Source of the DNA: Flavobacterium marginilacus
Lineage (GTDB): Bacteria > Bacteroidota > Bacteroidia > Flavobacteriales > Flavobacteriaceae
DNA: 64,000 nt
Reading direction: 5' to 3'
NCBI RefSeq assembly: GCF_026870155.1
Contig: NZ_CP113975.1
Coordinates: 1,426,001 to 1,490,000, forward strand
Shown piece after piece: positions 17,801 through 26,429 of the stretch. The translations under genes and the position numbers were made by a program. The stretch's first letter is position 1; each line of letters opens with the position of its first letter. Below the pieces are notes generated by a model. That model saw only the letters and a list, made by a program, of their open reading frames with translations, was not told where the DNA came from and made no database searches.

Positions 17801-19306
17801 AATTGCAATATCATCTTTATACCATTGGAAAGAATCGTATGACGATAACGTATTTATTTTTAAAGAAACATTTGGGATACAGGAAGAAGTGGTGAGTGAA
17901 ATTTTGCTTGAAACAATTTCGGGTTTTAAATCAAAACCTGAATAATAACCTCCGTAGGTTGCTGCGCCATTAGTTCCAAAATAAGAAACATACACCTGTT
18001 TGGTTGATTTTACAGCAATGTTCCCTGATAAACTGTTTACGGTGTATCTAACAAAATTTGGGTTTCCTGTAATAGCAGTTGGCAGATCTGTAATAGGCAC
18101 ATTGTTTAAAGAAACTGAAGCTCCGGCTTCTGTTACAATGTTTAAAACCCCCATTAGAGTTGAGTTTCCAATAGCTTGAATCTGGGGGATATTATCTACA
18201 GTATTAGGAGTCGAACAATTAATCGGAGGGACAAAAAATAAGTTTTGATTGGCTGGCGAAGCTGATCCTCCGATACTTTGATAGGCAAATATATTCTGGG
18301 TTGAAGTAATGTACATATTGCCGTCTATAAATTGGCTTCCGTCTAAAACTGTATATTCCCCGCTGTTGAGTGTTGCAATTGGAGTTGCTGTATCTCCATT
18401 TAGAAAAATTTTTGTTTGGTCTGAATGGGCTATCAATAAAACACGTTCCAATTCATTTGTTCCAATTCCTTTTACAAAAATATATTCTTTCCCAGTTTTT
18501 TCTAAGGGTACAATTTGGTCAAAACCTACATCTCTTCCTACAGGCAGACTCACTCCATTTTGGATTCGTACTTCTTTACTGTTGCTGCCGCCAAATGAAC
18601 CTGAGTTTACAACAACAGGTTTATCTGATTGAACTAATGCACCAATTATTTTTGAACTATTTGATGTGAGGCCATCATCAAAATAATTTTGTAATGCAAG
18701 GACATAACTTTCATTTTTATTAAGAGTGACAGTAATTGGACCGGTAACAGATGGCATATTTAATAGTCTGGTTCCGACTGGAAGATTTGAAATGGTAATT
18801 TTTGTCCCGTTTTCGGTAGCAAGTATTGAGGCAAAGTTTAGTAATGTTGGATCAAGAAGAGGATTTAGCATGGCGCCTAGTCTAAATGTGGTTCCCAATG
18901 CGCTATTTCCTTTGGAAACCAAACCTCCGGCATGGTTGTAGCTGCCATTTCCTAAACCAGAATTGACTCTGACGCTTACATATATTAAGTCTTCAGCTTC
19001 TACTATGTAACCTTTATTTGCTATGATTCCTGTTATTACAGCAGGAGTAAATAATTGGGTATTATCACCGGTTCCAATACTGTAACGATAAGGATTTGTA
19101 CTGTTTACGGTTCCAGAAACCACATTTCCGCCATTGGCTATGATTTTAAAATTGACATTTACAAGGCTGGGTGTCGAAATGTATAAATAGTGATCTTCTG
19201 CTAATGCCTGTGCAGCAACTAAAGGCGGTATATAATGGGTTTTACTAAATTGGGAAAAACAGTTTATGGTTAATAGAATAAAAAATAAGTGTAATTTTTT
19301 TTTCAT
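14825..19306 (-). CDS. Large T9SS type B cargo protein with IgGFc-binding-like, Ig-like and TSP3 regions
   Basis: A 1493-residue secreted protein. After the signal peptide (ending NCFSQ) comes an IgGFc-binding-like region (about 30-460, with VSLPVGRDVGFDQIVPLEKTG and FAYQSIGGSASPANQNLFFV). Next is an Ig-like segment (FQWYKDDIAIPSANN, about 490-530). Thrombospondin type 3-like calcium repeats (DNDGDGIPDQLDLDSDNDG and similar) lie near 545-570 and 755-910, then more Ig-like domains. The last 85 residues are the type B sorting domain: FFTPNNDGYNDYWNIKG, IFIYDRFGKLIKQ, GNGWDGTYTG, ADDYWYTIKL, GHFSLKR. It should cross the outer membrane by the gliding-linked type IX system and stay on or leave the surface. 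It lies 20 bp downstream of a similar gene. Confidence 0.9.
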   Translation of the reverse strand: MKKKLHLFFILLTINCFSQFSKTHYIPPLVAAQALAEDHYLYISTPSLVNVNFKIIANGGNVVSGTVNSTNPYRYSIGTGDNTQLFTPAVITGIIANKGYIVEAEDLIYVSVRVNSGLGNGSYNHAGGLVSKGNSALGTTFRLGAMLNPLLDPTLLNFASILATENGTKITISNLPVGTRLLNMPSVTGPITVTLNKNESYVLALQNYFDDGLTSNSSKIIGALVQSDKPVVVNSGSFGGSNSKEVRIQNGVSLPVGRDVGFDQIVPLEKTGKEYIFVKGIGTNELERVLLIAHSDQTKIFLNGDTATPIATLNSGEYTVLDGSQFIDGNMYITSTQNIFAYQSIGGSASPANQNLFFVPPINCSTPNTVDNIPQIQAIGNSTLMGVLNIVTEAGASVSLNNVPITDLPTAITGNPNFVRYTVNSLSGNIAVKSTKQVYVSYFGTNGAATYGGYYSGFDLKPEIVSSKISLTTSSCIPNVSLKINTLSSYDSFQWYKDDIAIPSANNNAYTPAAPGFYQVRGSISGCVSDVYSDKIPVSECPINNDNDLANDNIDIDYDNDGILNCTESYGNQNIDISNPLFGTVTVGTYSNSFTGSFDNTPPEAAIPFQGNSDGSFVTEVMAGKGFSVAYNLSFTNPINLSLEYVSTANTEDLLNTDSEYIINSDIDKTVTVLNPTNQLLIDTNYDGIYESGVTQFSSFEIRFRLNGNTPLQAGTGTFSFQSYQTKSFKITHKNLLDTVGNKAAFKLIATCIPIDNDGDGIPDQLDLDSDNDGIPDSIENQKKPKALSNTDTNLNGLDEIFEPADSPIDTDNDGVANYLDLDSDNDGIYDLIESGTIKAIDADKNGILDPTSFGTNGLADYLETSADSGVLNYTVADTDADGIKNYTETDSDNDLCNDVIEAGFLDANGDGILGSVVPPTFNTNGKVTSGIGYTIPNNNYIISAPIVITSQPLASPACEFQDAKIKITDNGGNIYQWQLSTDGVNWNNLANNAVYSDVTTNTLTITKTASIMSSYKYRVQLSRTGNSCGLTSAATSLTIYALPTVKDVTLIQCDDDTDGISNFNITEKNSFISDNYANETFSYYTTLTGANTKDTNTHIADPIAFTSANNTIWARVENSNGCFRTAQLSLIVSTTQISSSYKKIIEVCDDFIDTANDDKDGIATFNFSAVATDIKNLLPSPSTNYTIKFYANEIDALAETNIIQNSSSYRNTTANQQDIWVRVESNLDNACFGLGPYITLAVTPKPNIKINGNKDDNQLVCSNLPSFFITLNAGITDNTPTSNYTYSWSKNGAIIPNENNYTLDVNEEGIYTVIVSTQKGCDRTRNITVNASDIAHLDSISISDLSDSNSVTANISGQGDYEYSIDLPTGPFQESNFFDNISPGIHDLYISDKNGCGTIKKTIAVLGIPKFFTPNNDGYNDYWNIKGANETFNSGAQIFIYDRFGKLIKQVTASGNGWDGTYTGNPMPADDYWYTIKLEDGREAKGHFSLKR

Positions 19307-19325
19307 CAGAATAAATATTTTTAAA

Positions 19326-21665
19326 CTACCTCTTTAAAGAGAAATGTCCTTTCATTGTTTTTCCATCAGCGAAATTTATCGCAAACCAATAATCATCAGC
19401 AGGTAATTCTTTTCCATTATAGGTGCCATTCCAGCCATTGCCTGTTTCATCCAGCTGTTTTATTAGTTTTCCATAGCGGTCAAAAATAGTTAAGGCAGAT
19501 TTTGGGAGTATATCTAAATTTTTTATTTTCCAGGTATCATTATAACCATCATTGTTTGGGGTAAAAAAACGAGGGTAATCAAGTACATAAAATTTATATA
19601 ATGGAGCTGTGCCACAACCGTTTTTGTCTCTTGCTGATACCCAATAAGTTCCTGCTTCTAAGCCATTGAAAATGGGACTGTCCTGATAAAAATTTCCGTC
19701 TAATGAAAATTCAAAATTACCATTGCCAATATAGTGAATTGTAACCATATTTTCGGCATCGGAAAAATTATTAACTTTTACATCGGTAATTGTTGCAATT
19801 CCAGATGGCTTTACGATGAATTTTTTTGTTTTCTGACAGCCTCTTGAGTTTGTCACAGTGACAGTATATTCTCCTGCGGCTGTCACGTTTATTGTGTTAG
19901 CTGTAGAGCCAGTATTCCATAAATAGCTGGAAAACCCGCTGTCAACTGTTAGGTCTTTGCTGGAGCCGTCACACAGTCCTGTTGTTAAGTCCTGAAAATT
20001 GGGAGGATCAAAAGTGTTTACAACAAGTGTTTCGGGAGTGATTCCATAACAATCACCTGGACCATTTAGGATACGGGCATAAATGACTTGATGATACGGA
20101 ACTGTATTGGTAAAAAGATTGGGTAATTGGTTTTTCCGCAAAACGGCATCGTTTTGTGTTAGGTAATATTCGGCGGTAAGTCCTTGTGGCAGTCCATTCA
20201 TTAATTGTGGTGTGATTTGGACATTCAAATTAAACTGTGTCATTCCATCCTGAGAGTTATCGGTATCACAGCTTTCGATTGGGTTTTGTGTTGAGATGGG
20301 GTTATTGGGCAGTACTATATTCAAAAGAGCATATTTGGTACAGCCAAAAGCATTACTCACACGAGCATATAAAGTTTCAGTTGCTACTGAACTTGAATAG
20401 ACTGCTGGATTCTGAATTGGATTCGTTTCATTTTGGGCATCCGATAATGATTTATAATAGACTAGTTTTGTCAGTTTAGGGTCGTTGTTTTTAATGATGT
20501 TATCTGCTGCAGTTATATCAGATACAGAAAGTGCATCGCCGTCAGGGTCACATCGGTATAAGGTTGCATCGCTTAAAACGATTTGCGGAGCATATTCCAC
20601 TCTTACTTCATCTTCGGCAGTACAAACTGATGGAGATAAAGTGACTTTTACTTTATAAGTGCCGGTATCAGTAACAGTAAGCGATGGTTTTGTTTCTCCA
20701 GGAATTGGAATAGGAGAGCTGTCTTTATACCATTCGAATGTATAACTTGGAGATAGTTTAGTGTCGAGCAGATAGTTTTCGCCAAAACAAATAGGGCTGC
20801 TGCTGGCAGCGGTGCGGTCTGGGCCTAAATCCATTTTGGCCGAAAAGCTTCCTGCTTCCAGAAAAACGGACGAATCATAATATTCGGGGCCGTCATCGGC
20901 AATTACTAATTTTATATGGTAAATTTTCCCTGCCGTTACTTCCGTCTGAGCATTCAGTTTTATAGTCTGTCCGCTATAATTGACCGGGCTTGCTGTGTTG
21001 TTAAAGCCATTAAAATACGTTTCGTTAATTGAATTACAGCCTGGGTGCGTGATGTTTTGCGAATCTATAACTGAATTTATAACGGGGTGGATATTCTTGG
21101 AAGAAACAGGAACAGCAGTTCCTGGAATAACCGCTATGTTTTTATAATCATCTGTACTTCCTTTTTCTTTAATTAAAAAAGCAAAACCATCTGAGAATTC
21201 ACAAGGAAAATAAGATTGATATTCATTTGAAGCAAAAATATAATTGAAGCTGATAAAATTGGTTAAGGGTACAAAATCAAATTCAACTACTGTTGCATTT
21301 ATACTTTTTATCCCCAGTATTCTATCTAAATCGGCATCCCCGGCCCATGATTTATTACCGCCGCCAATTTGATTGCTTACATAAGGACCTATAGCGGTTT
21401 TGCTGTTGAAAGTGCTTAGTAATACGCCTTCTTTAAGCGGAAAATTACTGTTTCCGGCATTAAAATATCCGTAGCTTTTTTGTCCGGGAGTAAAAGTATT
21501 ACCGCTTGCATTAAATCCAGAAACATTGGCACATGAACTATTCACCAAAACATTTTCAATTAATTGCTGTGCAGTTTTGGTGTCGTCTACTGTAATAACC
21601 TGAGCATTTGTAAAACTCAGGCTGAACAAAAGGATAGCTGTTGCTAATAATTTTGGAGGATTCAT
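19326..21665 (-). CDS. T9SS type B cargo protein with choice-of-anchor L domain
   Basis: A 779-residue secreted protein. I start at ATG 21665 (MNPPKLLATAILLFSLSF); the in-frame TTG three codons earlier lies inside a possible -7 box (TATCTTTG, 21672-21679). The N-terminal 280 residues match the choice-of-anchor L domain (FVPLTNFISFNYIFASNEY, EFSDGFAFLIKE, IVIADDGPEYYDSSVFLEAGS). Ig-like segments follow (YTFEWYKDSSPI). The C-terminus is a type B sorting domain, FFTPNNDGYNDTWKIK to KGHFSLKR, closely like that of the next gene. It is a probable surface or gliding-associated adhesin-type protein. Confidence 0.9.
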   Translation of the reverse strand: MNPPKLLATAILLFSLSFTNAQVITVDDTKTAQQLIENVLVNSSCANVSGFNASGNTFTPGQKSYGYFNAGNSNFPLKEGVLLSTFNSKTAIGPYVSNQIGGGNKSWAGDADLDRILGIKSINATVVEFDFVPLTNFISFNYIFASNEYQSYFPCEFSDGFAFLIKEKGSTDDYKNIAVIPGTAVPVSSKNIHPVINSVIDSQNITHPGCNSINETYFNGFNNTASPVNYSGQTIKLNAQTEVTAGKIYHIKLVIADDGPEYYDSSVFLEAGSFSAKMDLGPDRTAASSSPICFGENYLLDTKLSPSYTFEWYKDSSPIPIPGETKPSLTVTDTGTYKVKVTLSPSVCTAEDEVRVEYAPQIVLSDATLYRCDPDGDALSVSDITAADNIIKNNDPKLTKLVYYKSLSDAQNETNPIQNPAVYSSSVATETLYARVSNAFGCTKYALLNIVLPNNPISTQNPIESCDTDNSQDGMTQFNLNVQITPQLMNGLPQGLTAEYYLTQNDAVLRKNQLPNLFTNTVPYHQVIYARILNGPGDCYGITPETLVVNTFDPPNFQDLTTGLCDGSSKDLTVDSGFSSYLWNTGSTANTINVTAAGEYTVTVTNSRGCQKTKKFIVKPSGIATITDVKVNNFSDAENMVTIHYIGNGNFEFSLDGNFYQDSPIFNGLEAGTYWVSARDKNGCGTAPLYKFYVLDYPRFFTPNNDGYNDTWKIKNLDILPKSALTIFDRYGKLIKQLDETGNGWNGTYNGKELPADDYWFAINFADGKTMKGHFSLKR

Positions 21666-21679
21666 GGTATACAAAGATA

Positions 21680-22516
21680 CTACAAATCTCTGTTTTTTAA
21701 GATTCTATAAGATAACAATAAAAAAATAACTGTCCAGAATATAACTATCACAACTGCCGAAAATGGGACACTGTAATCTTTGATATTTTCGACTCCCATT
21801 TGAGTTCCGATTGTTTTAGCGATGGAGGTTCTGGTCCAAGGCTCAACAATTAAGTTTGACATTGCTTCCAAAGGGAAAAACTGTGTAATATAATTAGCAG
21901 TTTTGCCTTCCGGAAAAATACGAAAGTACAAAATTCCCTTCGCGATTCCTTCAATTATGTTCCAAACCAAAAGGAAGCCCAAAGCAAATGCAGATCTTTT
22001 TACCAATATTCCCAAGAACAGACAAAAAGAGAAGAAACCAACCAGCTTTATAAAAAAAGCTAAGAGATAATCCAGATCTGAGAAAACAATGCTTAATTCA
22101 GTATAAGACGAGAAATTATAGCCTAAAATTAGCGTCATTATAAAAACAAAAACAGTTGAACATAATGCAAACAGAACTATGGTTACAAATTTTGAAAGGA
22201 TAAATTCTTTTTTACTTAATCCGTCAATCAGGTTTTGCTTTAAGGTACCATAGCTGTATTCATTTGCCATCATCGAGACAATTATGATAGCCAAAAAGAG
22301 CTTAAGGATGGCAGCAACATACGTATTGAAATGCCAGATGTAAGGGAAGTTAAAAATGCCCATTTCGGCAACCTGAAAATGAAGAGGCCCAATTTCAAAT
22401 TTGATAGAAGCTATCAAAGCAATGAATGAAAGTAATATGAAGTAAGTTAAGGTTAAAATACGGCTGGCTTTGTTCAGCCAGATTTTTTGTAATTCTATAG
22501 AGAGTAATCGTTTCAT
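21680..22516 (-). CDS. ABC transporter permease (ABC-2 type)
   Basis: A 278-residue membrane protein with about six hydrophobic helices: 18-37, 60-83, 110-130, 150-170, 173-195 and 250-270. The motif MMANEYSYGTLKQNLIDGLSKKEF is the usual cytoplasmic loop of ABC-2 exporters of the gliding/Nos/bacitracin type. It lies 73 bp downstream of its ATPase gene, so the two form a transporter. Substrate unknown. Confidence 0.88.
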   Translation of the reverse strand: MKRLLSIELQKIWLNKASRILTLTYFILLSFIALIASIKFEIGPLHFQVAEMGIFNFPYIWHFNTYVAAILKLFLAIIIVSMMANEYSYGTLKQNLIDGLSKKEFILSKFVTIVLFALCSTVFVFIMTLILGYNFSSYTELSIVFSDLDYLLAFFIKLVGFFSFCLFLGILVKRSAFALGFLLVWNIIEGIAKGILYFRIFPEGKTANYITQFFPLEAMSNLIVEPWTRTSIAKTIGTQMGVENIKDYSVPFSAVVIVIFWTVIFLLLSYRILKNRDL

Positions 22517-22589
22517 TTTTGGACAGCTTAGATTGTTAGATAGGCTATAAGATTGTTGTTTTTTTAATTGAAATTGCCATTGACTTTTG

Positions 22590-23483
22590 CTATTGTTTTG
22601 TTAATTCTAAAAACTGTTCTTCTAAACTGTTTTTGCGTTTTACCAAATGGCTCAGACAGATATTATTTGCAAACAGATACTGATTCAGGTCTTTTGATTC
22701 TAATTTGCTTTTTAGATACACCAGAACTTTTGTGTCGGCTGCTGTTATTTTGTCTACTGCAGGATGTTTTTGTAAAACCTGTATTAGATTATCGATGTCA
22801 TCTGCCTGTAATTCAAAGAAACCTTCATTTGCCGAAACTCCGTCAACAGGACCGGAATAAAGTACTTGGCCTTTTCTTAAAACCAAAACATGCGAACATA
22901 CTTTTTCGACTTCGTCTAATAAGTGTGAAGCCAGTAAAATGGTAGTTCCTTTTGAAGCAATTTGTTTTATAATATCTCGGATCTGATGAATTCCCTGCGG
23001 ATCCAATCCGTTGGTGGGTTCGTCCAAAATCAAAATTTCGGGATCGTTTAACAACGCCGAAGCAATCGCTAACCGCTGTTTCATACCTAATGAAAAGGTG
23101 CTGAATTTACTGTTTTTTCTTTCGGATAAACCTACTAATTCCAGTTTTTCATCAATTTTGGAATAATCAGTGTTTTTTATTTTACAGACCAATTTCAGGT
23201 TCTGCTCGGCAGTCATGTAGGGATAAAAGTTGGGTCTCTCAATAATGGCTCCTACTTTTTTCAATGCTTCGTGTGTTTCAAGATTACCGCCAAACCAGCT
23301 GTATTCTCCCGAAGTTTTGTTCACCACATTGAGAACGATGCCCAGAGTAGTTGACTTTCCGCTCCCGTTAGGGCCCAAAAGCCCATAAACATTGCCTTTT
23401 GTTATTTCTAATGAAACATTTTTTAGAGCCTGAAGACTTCCATAGCGCTTGTTAAGATTCTGAATTGAAAGAATTGTTTCCAA
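22590..23483 (-). CDS. ABC transporter ATP-binding protein
   Basis: A 297-residue ATPase. Walker A is GPNGSGKST (37-45), the signature is FSLGMKQRLAIA, Walker B is EILILDEPTNGLD, and the switch His is in LLASHLLDEVEKV. The C-terminal 80 residues are the accessory domain usual for drug or lantibiotic-type exporters (BcrA-like). It pairs with the downstream ABC-2 permease. Confidence 0.95.
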   Translation of the reverse strand: METILSIQNLNKRYGSLQALKNVSLEITKGNVYGLLGPNGSGKSTTLGIVLNVVNKTSGEYSWFGGNLETHEALKKVGAIIERPNFYPYMTAEQNLKLVCKIKNTDYSKIDEKLELVGLSERKNSKFSTFSLGMKQRLAIASALLNDPEILILDEPTNGLDPQGIHQIRDIIKQIASKGTTILLASHLLDEVEKVCSHVLVLRKGQVLYSGPVDGVSANEGFFELQADDIDNLIQVLQKHPAVDKITAADTKVLVYLKSKLESKDLNQYLFANNICLSHLVKRKNSLEEQFLELTKQ

Positions 23484-23683
23484 AATATATCGTTTTTTTT
23501 ATAGGACGACCTAGTTTGTTTTTTGTTACTTAAGTAACTGAAATAAAATATTTTCTGGAAAGAAATGTTGTTTTAGAGTCATTGGCAGAATATCTTTTAT
23601 TGGGAGTTTTTTATGATTATTATAGTCCTAACTCCTTCAATATGCAAGGGTTTTAATGTAAATTTGCAATAAATTTATTTACA

Positions 23684-24751
23684 ATGAGTGATGAGAAGTT
23701 AATGGTTTTTAAAAAACCTACCTATCCAATAAATAGCAATTTATTAAATTATCTGGCACGATACGATAGAATTTCGAAAGTCCCCATTGTATACGGTGAT
23801 TTATTGCGTTTCTCTGGAGCTATAAATGTTTATGACAAGAATGATGTGGATACTTTGTGGATTCGTGTTTATTATAACGAATTTGAGCGAGCTGATATTG
23901 ATTTGACATTGAAGAAAATTTATTCGCTTCTGCATTCTGATGGTAATTCCAATATTATAAAATATCTAAATGTTGACTGTATTGATTATTGCACTTTTGG
24001 AAACTCAAAACCCTTTAGAATAAAAGTCCGAAATATACTAAATGACAATTACACTCATTTTTATGTGAAAAAGGCAGATGCATCAAGGATTTATGGTTTG
24101 GAATTAGAGCATCTTTTGTCGCCAGACAAAATGAATTATCTTATTTATAATGACACTTTGGTCGAAGAGCACATTATGGGAATTGCCGGTGATGTTTTTA
24201 TTAAGGAAAATCTAAAAAAGTGCAGCGAAACTGAAAAGGCTCAAATTTCAAAGGAGTTTGTGAAGTTTAACGAGCGAAGCATGATACGCCTTTTGGGAGA
24301 TATGAGAGCTTATAACTACGTTGTAATTCCAATTCACGATTTTGATCAGGTTGTTTATAAAATTAGGGCAATTGATTTTGATCAGCAATGTTTTGAAGGC
24401 AATTTAAAGGTCTATCGTCCTCAGTTTTTCAAAGAAAATTATCCGATGGTAATGATGATAAAGGATAAACTTCAGATAAATTCCATCGAGCAGTATAAAT
24501 ATGAGGAAAGAGCACTACTTGCAAAAAGAATTATTTCTGCAGGGAGCAGAACAGAGCGGCTAATGGAAGTAATGGCTGATGATGTTATTTCAACAGAAGA
24601 AAATCTGGAGCGTCTAAAAATAGAGCTTTATAACTACACGCTGGATCTTAATTTTAAAAAAGCAAAATCTATGGGTAAAGTTATGGCAGCAGCCTTTGAA
24701 TATATTACTCGAAACTTTAAAAACACCAATATTTTTGACAGCAATTTTTAA
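23684..24751 (+). CDS. Conserved-looking cytoplasmic protein, function unknown
   Basis: A 355-residue soluble protein with no signal or membrane segment. I do not recognise its family. Visible points are EEHIMGIAGDVFIKENL in the middle, RMIRLLGDMRAYNYVVIPIHD-like text split around residue 205, and YKIRAIDFDQQCFEG near 230. The order of Glu, invariant-looking Asn/Tyr and Asp-Phe-Asp recalls kinase-like phosphotransferases, but this is a weak resemblance. The C-terminal 90 residues are helical (ALLAKRIISAGSRTERLMEV). A TAAATTTG element at 23659-23666 could be its -7 box. It is a stand-alone gene. Confidence 0.8.
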   Translation: MSDEKLMVFKKPTYPINSNLLNYLARYDRISKVPIVYGDLLRFSGAINVYDKNDVDTLWIRVYYNEFERADIDLTLKKIYSLLHSDGNSNIIKYLNVDCIDYCTFGNSKPFRIKVRNILNDNYTHFYVKKADASRIYGLELEHLLSPDKMNYLIYNDTLVEEHIMGIAGDVFIKENLKKCSETEKAQISKEFVKFNERSMIRLLGDMRAYNYVVIPIHDFDQVVYKIRAIDFDQQCFEGNLKVYRPQFFKENYPMVMMIKDKLQINSIEQYKYEERALLAKRIISAGSRTERLMEVMADDVISTEENLERLKIELYNYTLDLNFKKAKSMGKVMAAAFEYITRNFKNTNIFDSNF

Positions 24752-24796
24752 AATTAAAAATGCTTTCAATATTGTTTTTTAAATTTACCTAAACTA

Positions 24797-25039
24797 TTAC
24801 AGAGAAGAAAAATTCTTTCTATTGAAATGATTTGATAAAGTCTCATTTATTTCTTTTAACTGTGGAGTTAAAAATGTTTTTTTGTCCTGCAGATCGTTTG
24901 TTAATTCTACTTGACAAACTGTACATTTATATTCTTTAAAATGATTAGTTACGTTTCTGACAGTCACTATTTTATGTCCAAAAATGGAACAGGCGGTTTT
25001 TTTGTCAACAAATTTTGACATGAAATCTAAGAAGCTCAT
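24797..25039 (-). CDS. Small protein with paired-cysteine motif
   Basis: An 80-residue protein, starting at ATG 25039 (MSFLDFMSKFVDKKTACSIF); a TTG nine codons upstream is the alternative. It contains CSIFGHKIV and, 24 residues on, YKCTVCQVEL, which together could bind zinc as in small DUF1660-like proteins. The tail is helical and basic. Convergent to the preceding gene, with no visible partner. An inverted repeat TATGTTT/AAACATA at 25053-25071 sits in its upstream region and could be an operator. Confidence 0.65.
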   Translation of the reverse strand: MSFLDFMSKFVDKKTACSIFGHKIVTVRNVTNHFKEYKCTVCQVELTNDLQDKKTFLTPQLKEINETLSNHFNRKNFSSL

Positions 25040-25194
25040 AATCTGGGGGGTATATGTTTCAAACAAACATATGTTAAATTTTGTTATTTTTCAAATAAAA
25101 TCGACAAAAAGCGCATTTTTTTAATTAATTAAGCTTAAATCTTACAGAAAAGTTTTTTTACTCTTCTCTAAATGATTTATTGTTATAAAAAAAT

Positions 25195-25224
25195 AATCCC
25201 CAACTGATCAAACAGTTGGGGATT
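25195..25224 (-). terminator. Terminator of the nucleoid-associated protein gene
   Basis: Arms AATCCCCAACTG and CAGTTGGGGATT, loop ATCAAA; the minus-strand tail is ATTTTTTT. Confidence 0.88.
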
Positions 25225-25271
25225 GTAAATTGAATCTCTATTAATGAGTTTTCTTTATCGTAAAACCACAA

Positions 25272-26330
25272 TTATGATTTTTCTTCTTTGTTGAAATAAA
25301 CCAGATAGTAGTACATCTGTTTTTCTTCGTCCCAGCCTTTTTCTACAAATTTTTCGGCACTGTCCGGATTAATAAAATCCATTTTGATCTGAATATGTGT
25401 GTCTAGGTTGATTACATTTTTAATCGATTTTCTAGCGTCGCTTACTGCTGCGTTTGCAATAGGGAAGGAGGTAACATCTTCGATGCTGTATTTCTCGCCT
25501 TTATCTACTTTGTAATTTTTAAATTCAGGAATCAGATCTGGGTTGTCTAAAACTTCATTTAGGAAATTGGTTTCTTCAAACTGATCGTTTTTTGCAAAAT
25601 AATTCACAGAACGGTTCATGAACATTACTTCTTCTTTTTTGTCTTCGGCTGGGAAAACAACATCTTTGGCAAAGTTTTGGCAGAATTTCAAGTATTTTTT
25701 GGTAATGAAATTTTCATCTTCAAAAGCATCTACCGAAAGGAAATGTTCTAACCAGTATCTAGCATCATAGCGGTTGCTGTCCACAGACAGAATTTTGTAG
25801 CCTTCTTCTTTTTTGTAATTAAAAATCAGACAGCCTTTGTCCAGTTTGTTTAAGCTTACTCCATGCTGCAGAATCATTTCCAATTGCGTTCCTTTTTCCT
25901 CAAACTGTAAAAAGTCGGATTGGATTTCGCTTTTGAAAATACCAATAGCATCAACTACATTGTTGTCAATGCTTAAATTGGTCAAATAAGTCACATATAC
26001 TTCACCATTTTTAATATGCGGGTGGTTTGACTGCTCAAAAAGATGCTTGGTGATTTTTTTTGAAACCTCATGCAAAGAATTTGGATTACTGAAAATTTCA
26101 TTAGCATATTTAAACATGTCATTGTAATCCAAATCTACTTCATGAGCAAACTGAAAGTAGTTTTCTTCTTTTTCCTTAAATGGCTTAAAGAAAAATTCTT
26201 TCATCAAAGGCACGATTTCGTCATTTAATTTAAACGGTTCTTCCGATAAAAAAAGAGGTTCGTTCCTGCTCATGTTTCCCACACGGTGTATGGATAGCGT
26301 TTCAATGTGCGTGTTGTATAAGTTGATCAT
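25272..26330 (-). CDS. Nucleoid-associated protein, NdpA/YejK family
   Basis: A 352-residue cytoplasmic protein. Family features are the opening INLYNTHIETLSIHRVGN, the central VTYLTNLSIDNNVVDAIGIFK region and LDKGCLIFNY. NdpA proteins are acidic nucleoid-associated proteins of unclear biochemical role. Length is close to the family norm. It has a terminator downstream and a hairpin upstream that ends the neighbouring gene. Confidence 0.88.
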   Translation of the reverse strand: MINLYNTHIETLSIHRVGNMSRNEPLFLSEEPFKLNDEIVPLMKEFFFKPFKEKEENYFQFAHEVDLDYNDMFKYANEIFSNPNSLHEVSKKITKHLFEQSNHPHIKNGEVYVTYLTNLSIDNNVVDAIGIFKSEIQSDFLQFEEKGTQLEMILQHGVSLNKLDKGCLIFNYKKEEGYKILSVDSNRYDARYWLEHFLSVDAFEDENFITKKYLKFCQNFAKDVVFPAEDKKEEVMFMNRSVNYFAKNDQFEETNFLNEVLDNPDLIPEFKNYKVDKGEKYSIEDVTSFPIANAAVSDARKSIKNVINLDTHIQIKMDFINPDSAEKFVEKGWDEEKQMYYYLVYFNKEEKS

Positions 26331-26361
26331 TTTTTTATTTATTATTAAAGATGATAGATGA

Positions 26362-26409
26362 AAGAGCCAAGAAAAAAGACAGAAATTAAAGTCTTTACTC
26401 TTGGCTCTT
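26362..26409 (-). terminator. Terminator of the PRiA4-type gene
   Basis: Long imperfect stem AAGAGCCAAGA..AAAGAC / GTCTTT..TCTTGGCTCTT, 20 bp past the stop at 26430. Confidence 0.75.
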
Positions 26410-26429
26410 GATTCTTTTGTAATTTTTTT

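Noticed and set aside
16854..18941. Plus-strand frames inside the large T9SS cargo gene
   Set aside because: Antisense to a well-supported protein with signal peptide and sorting domain.
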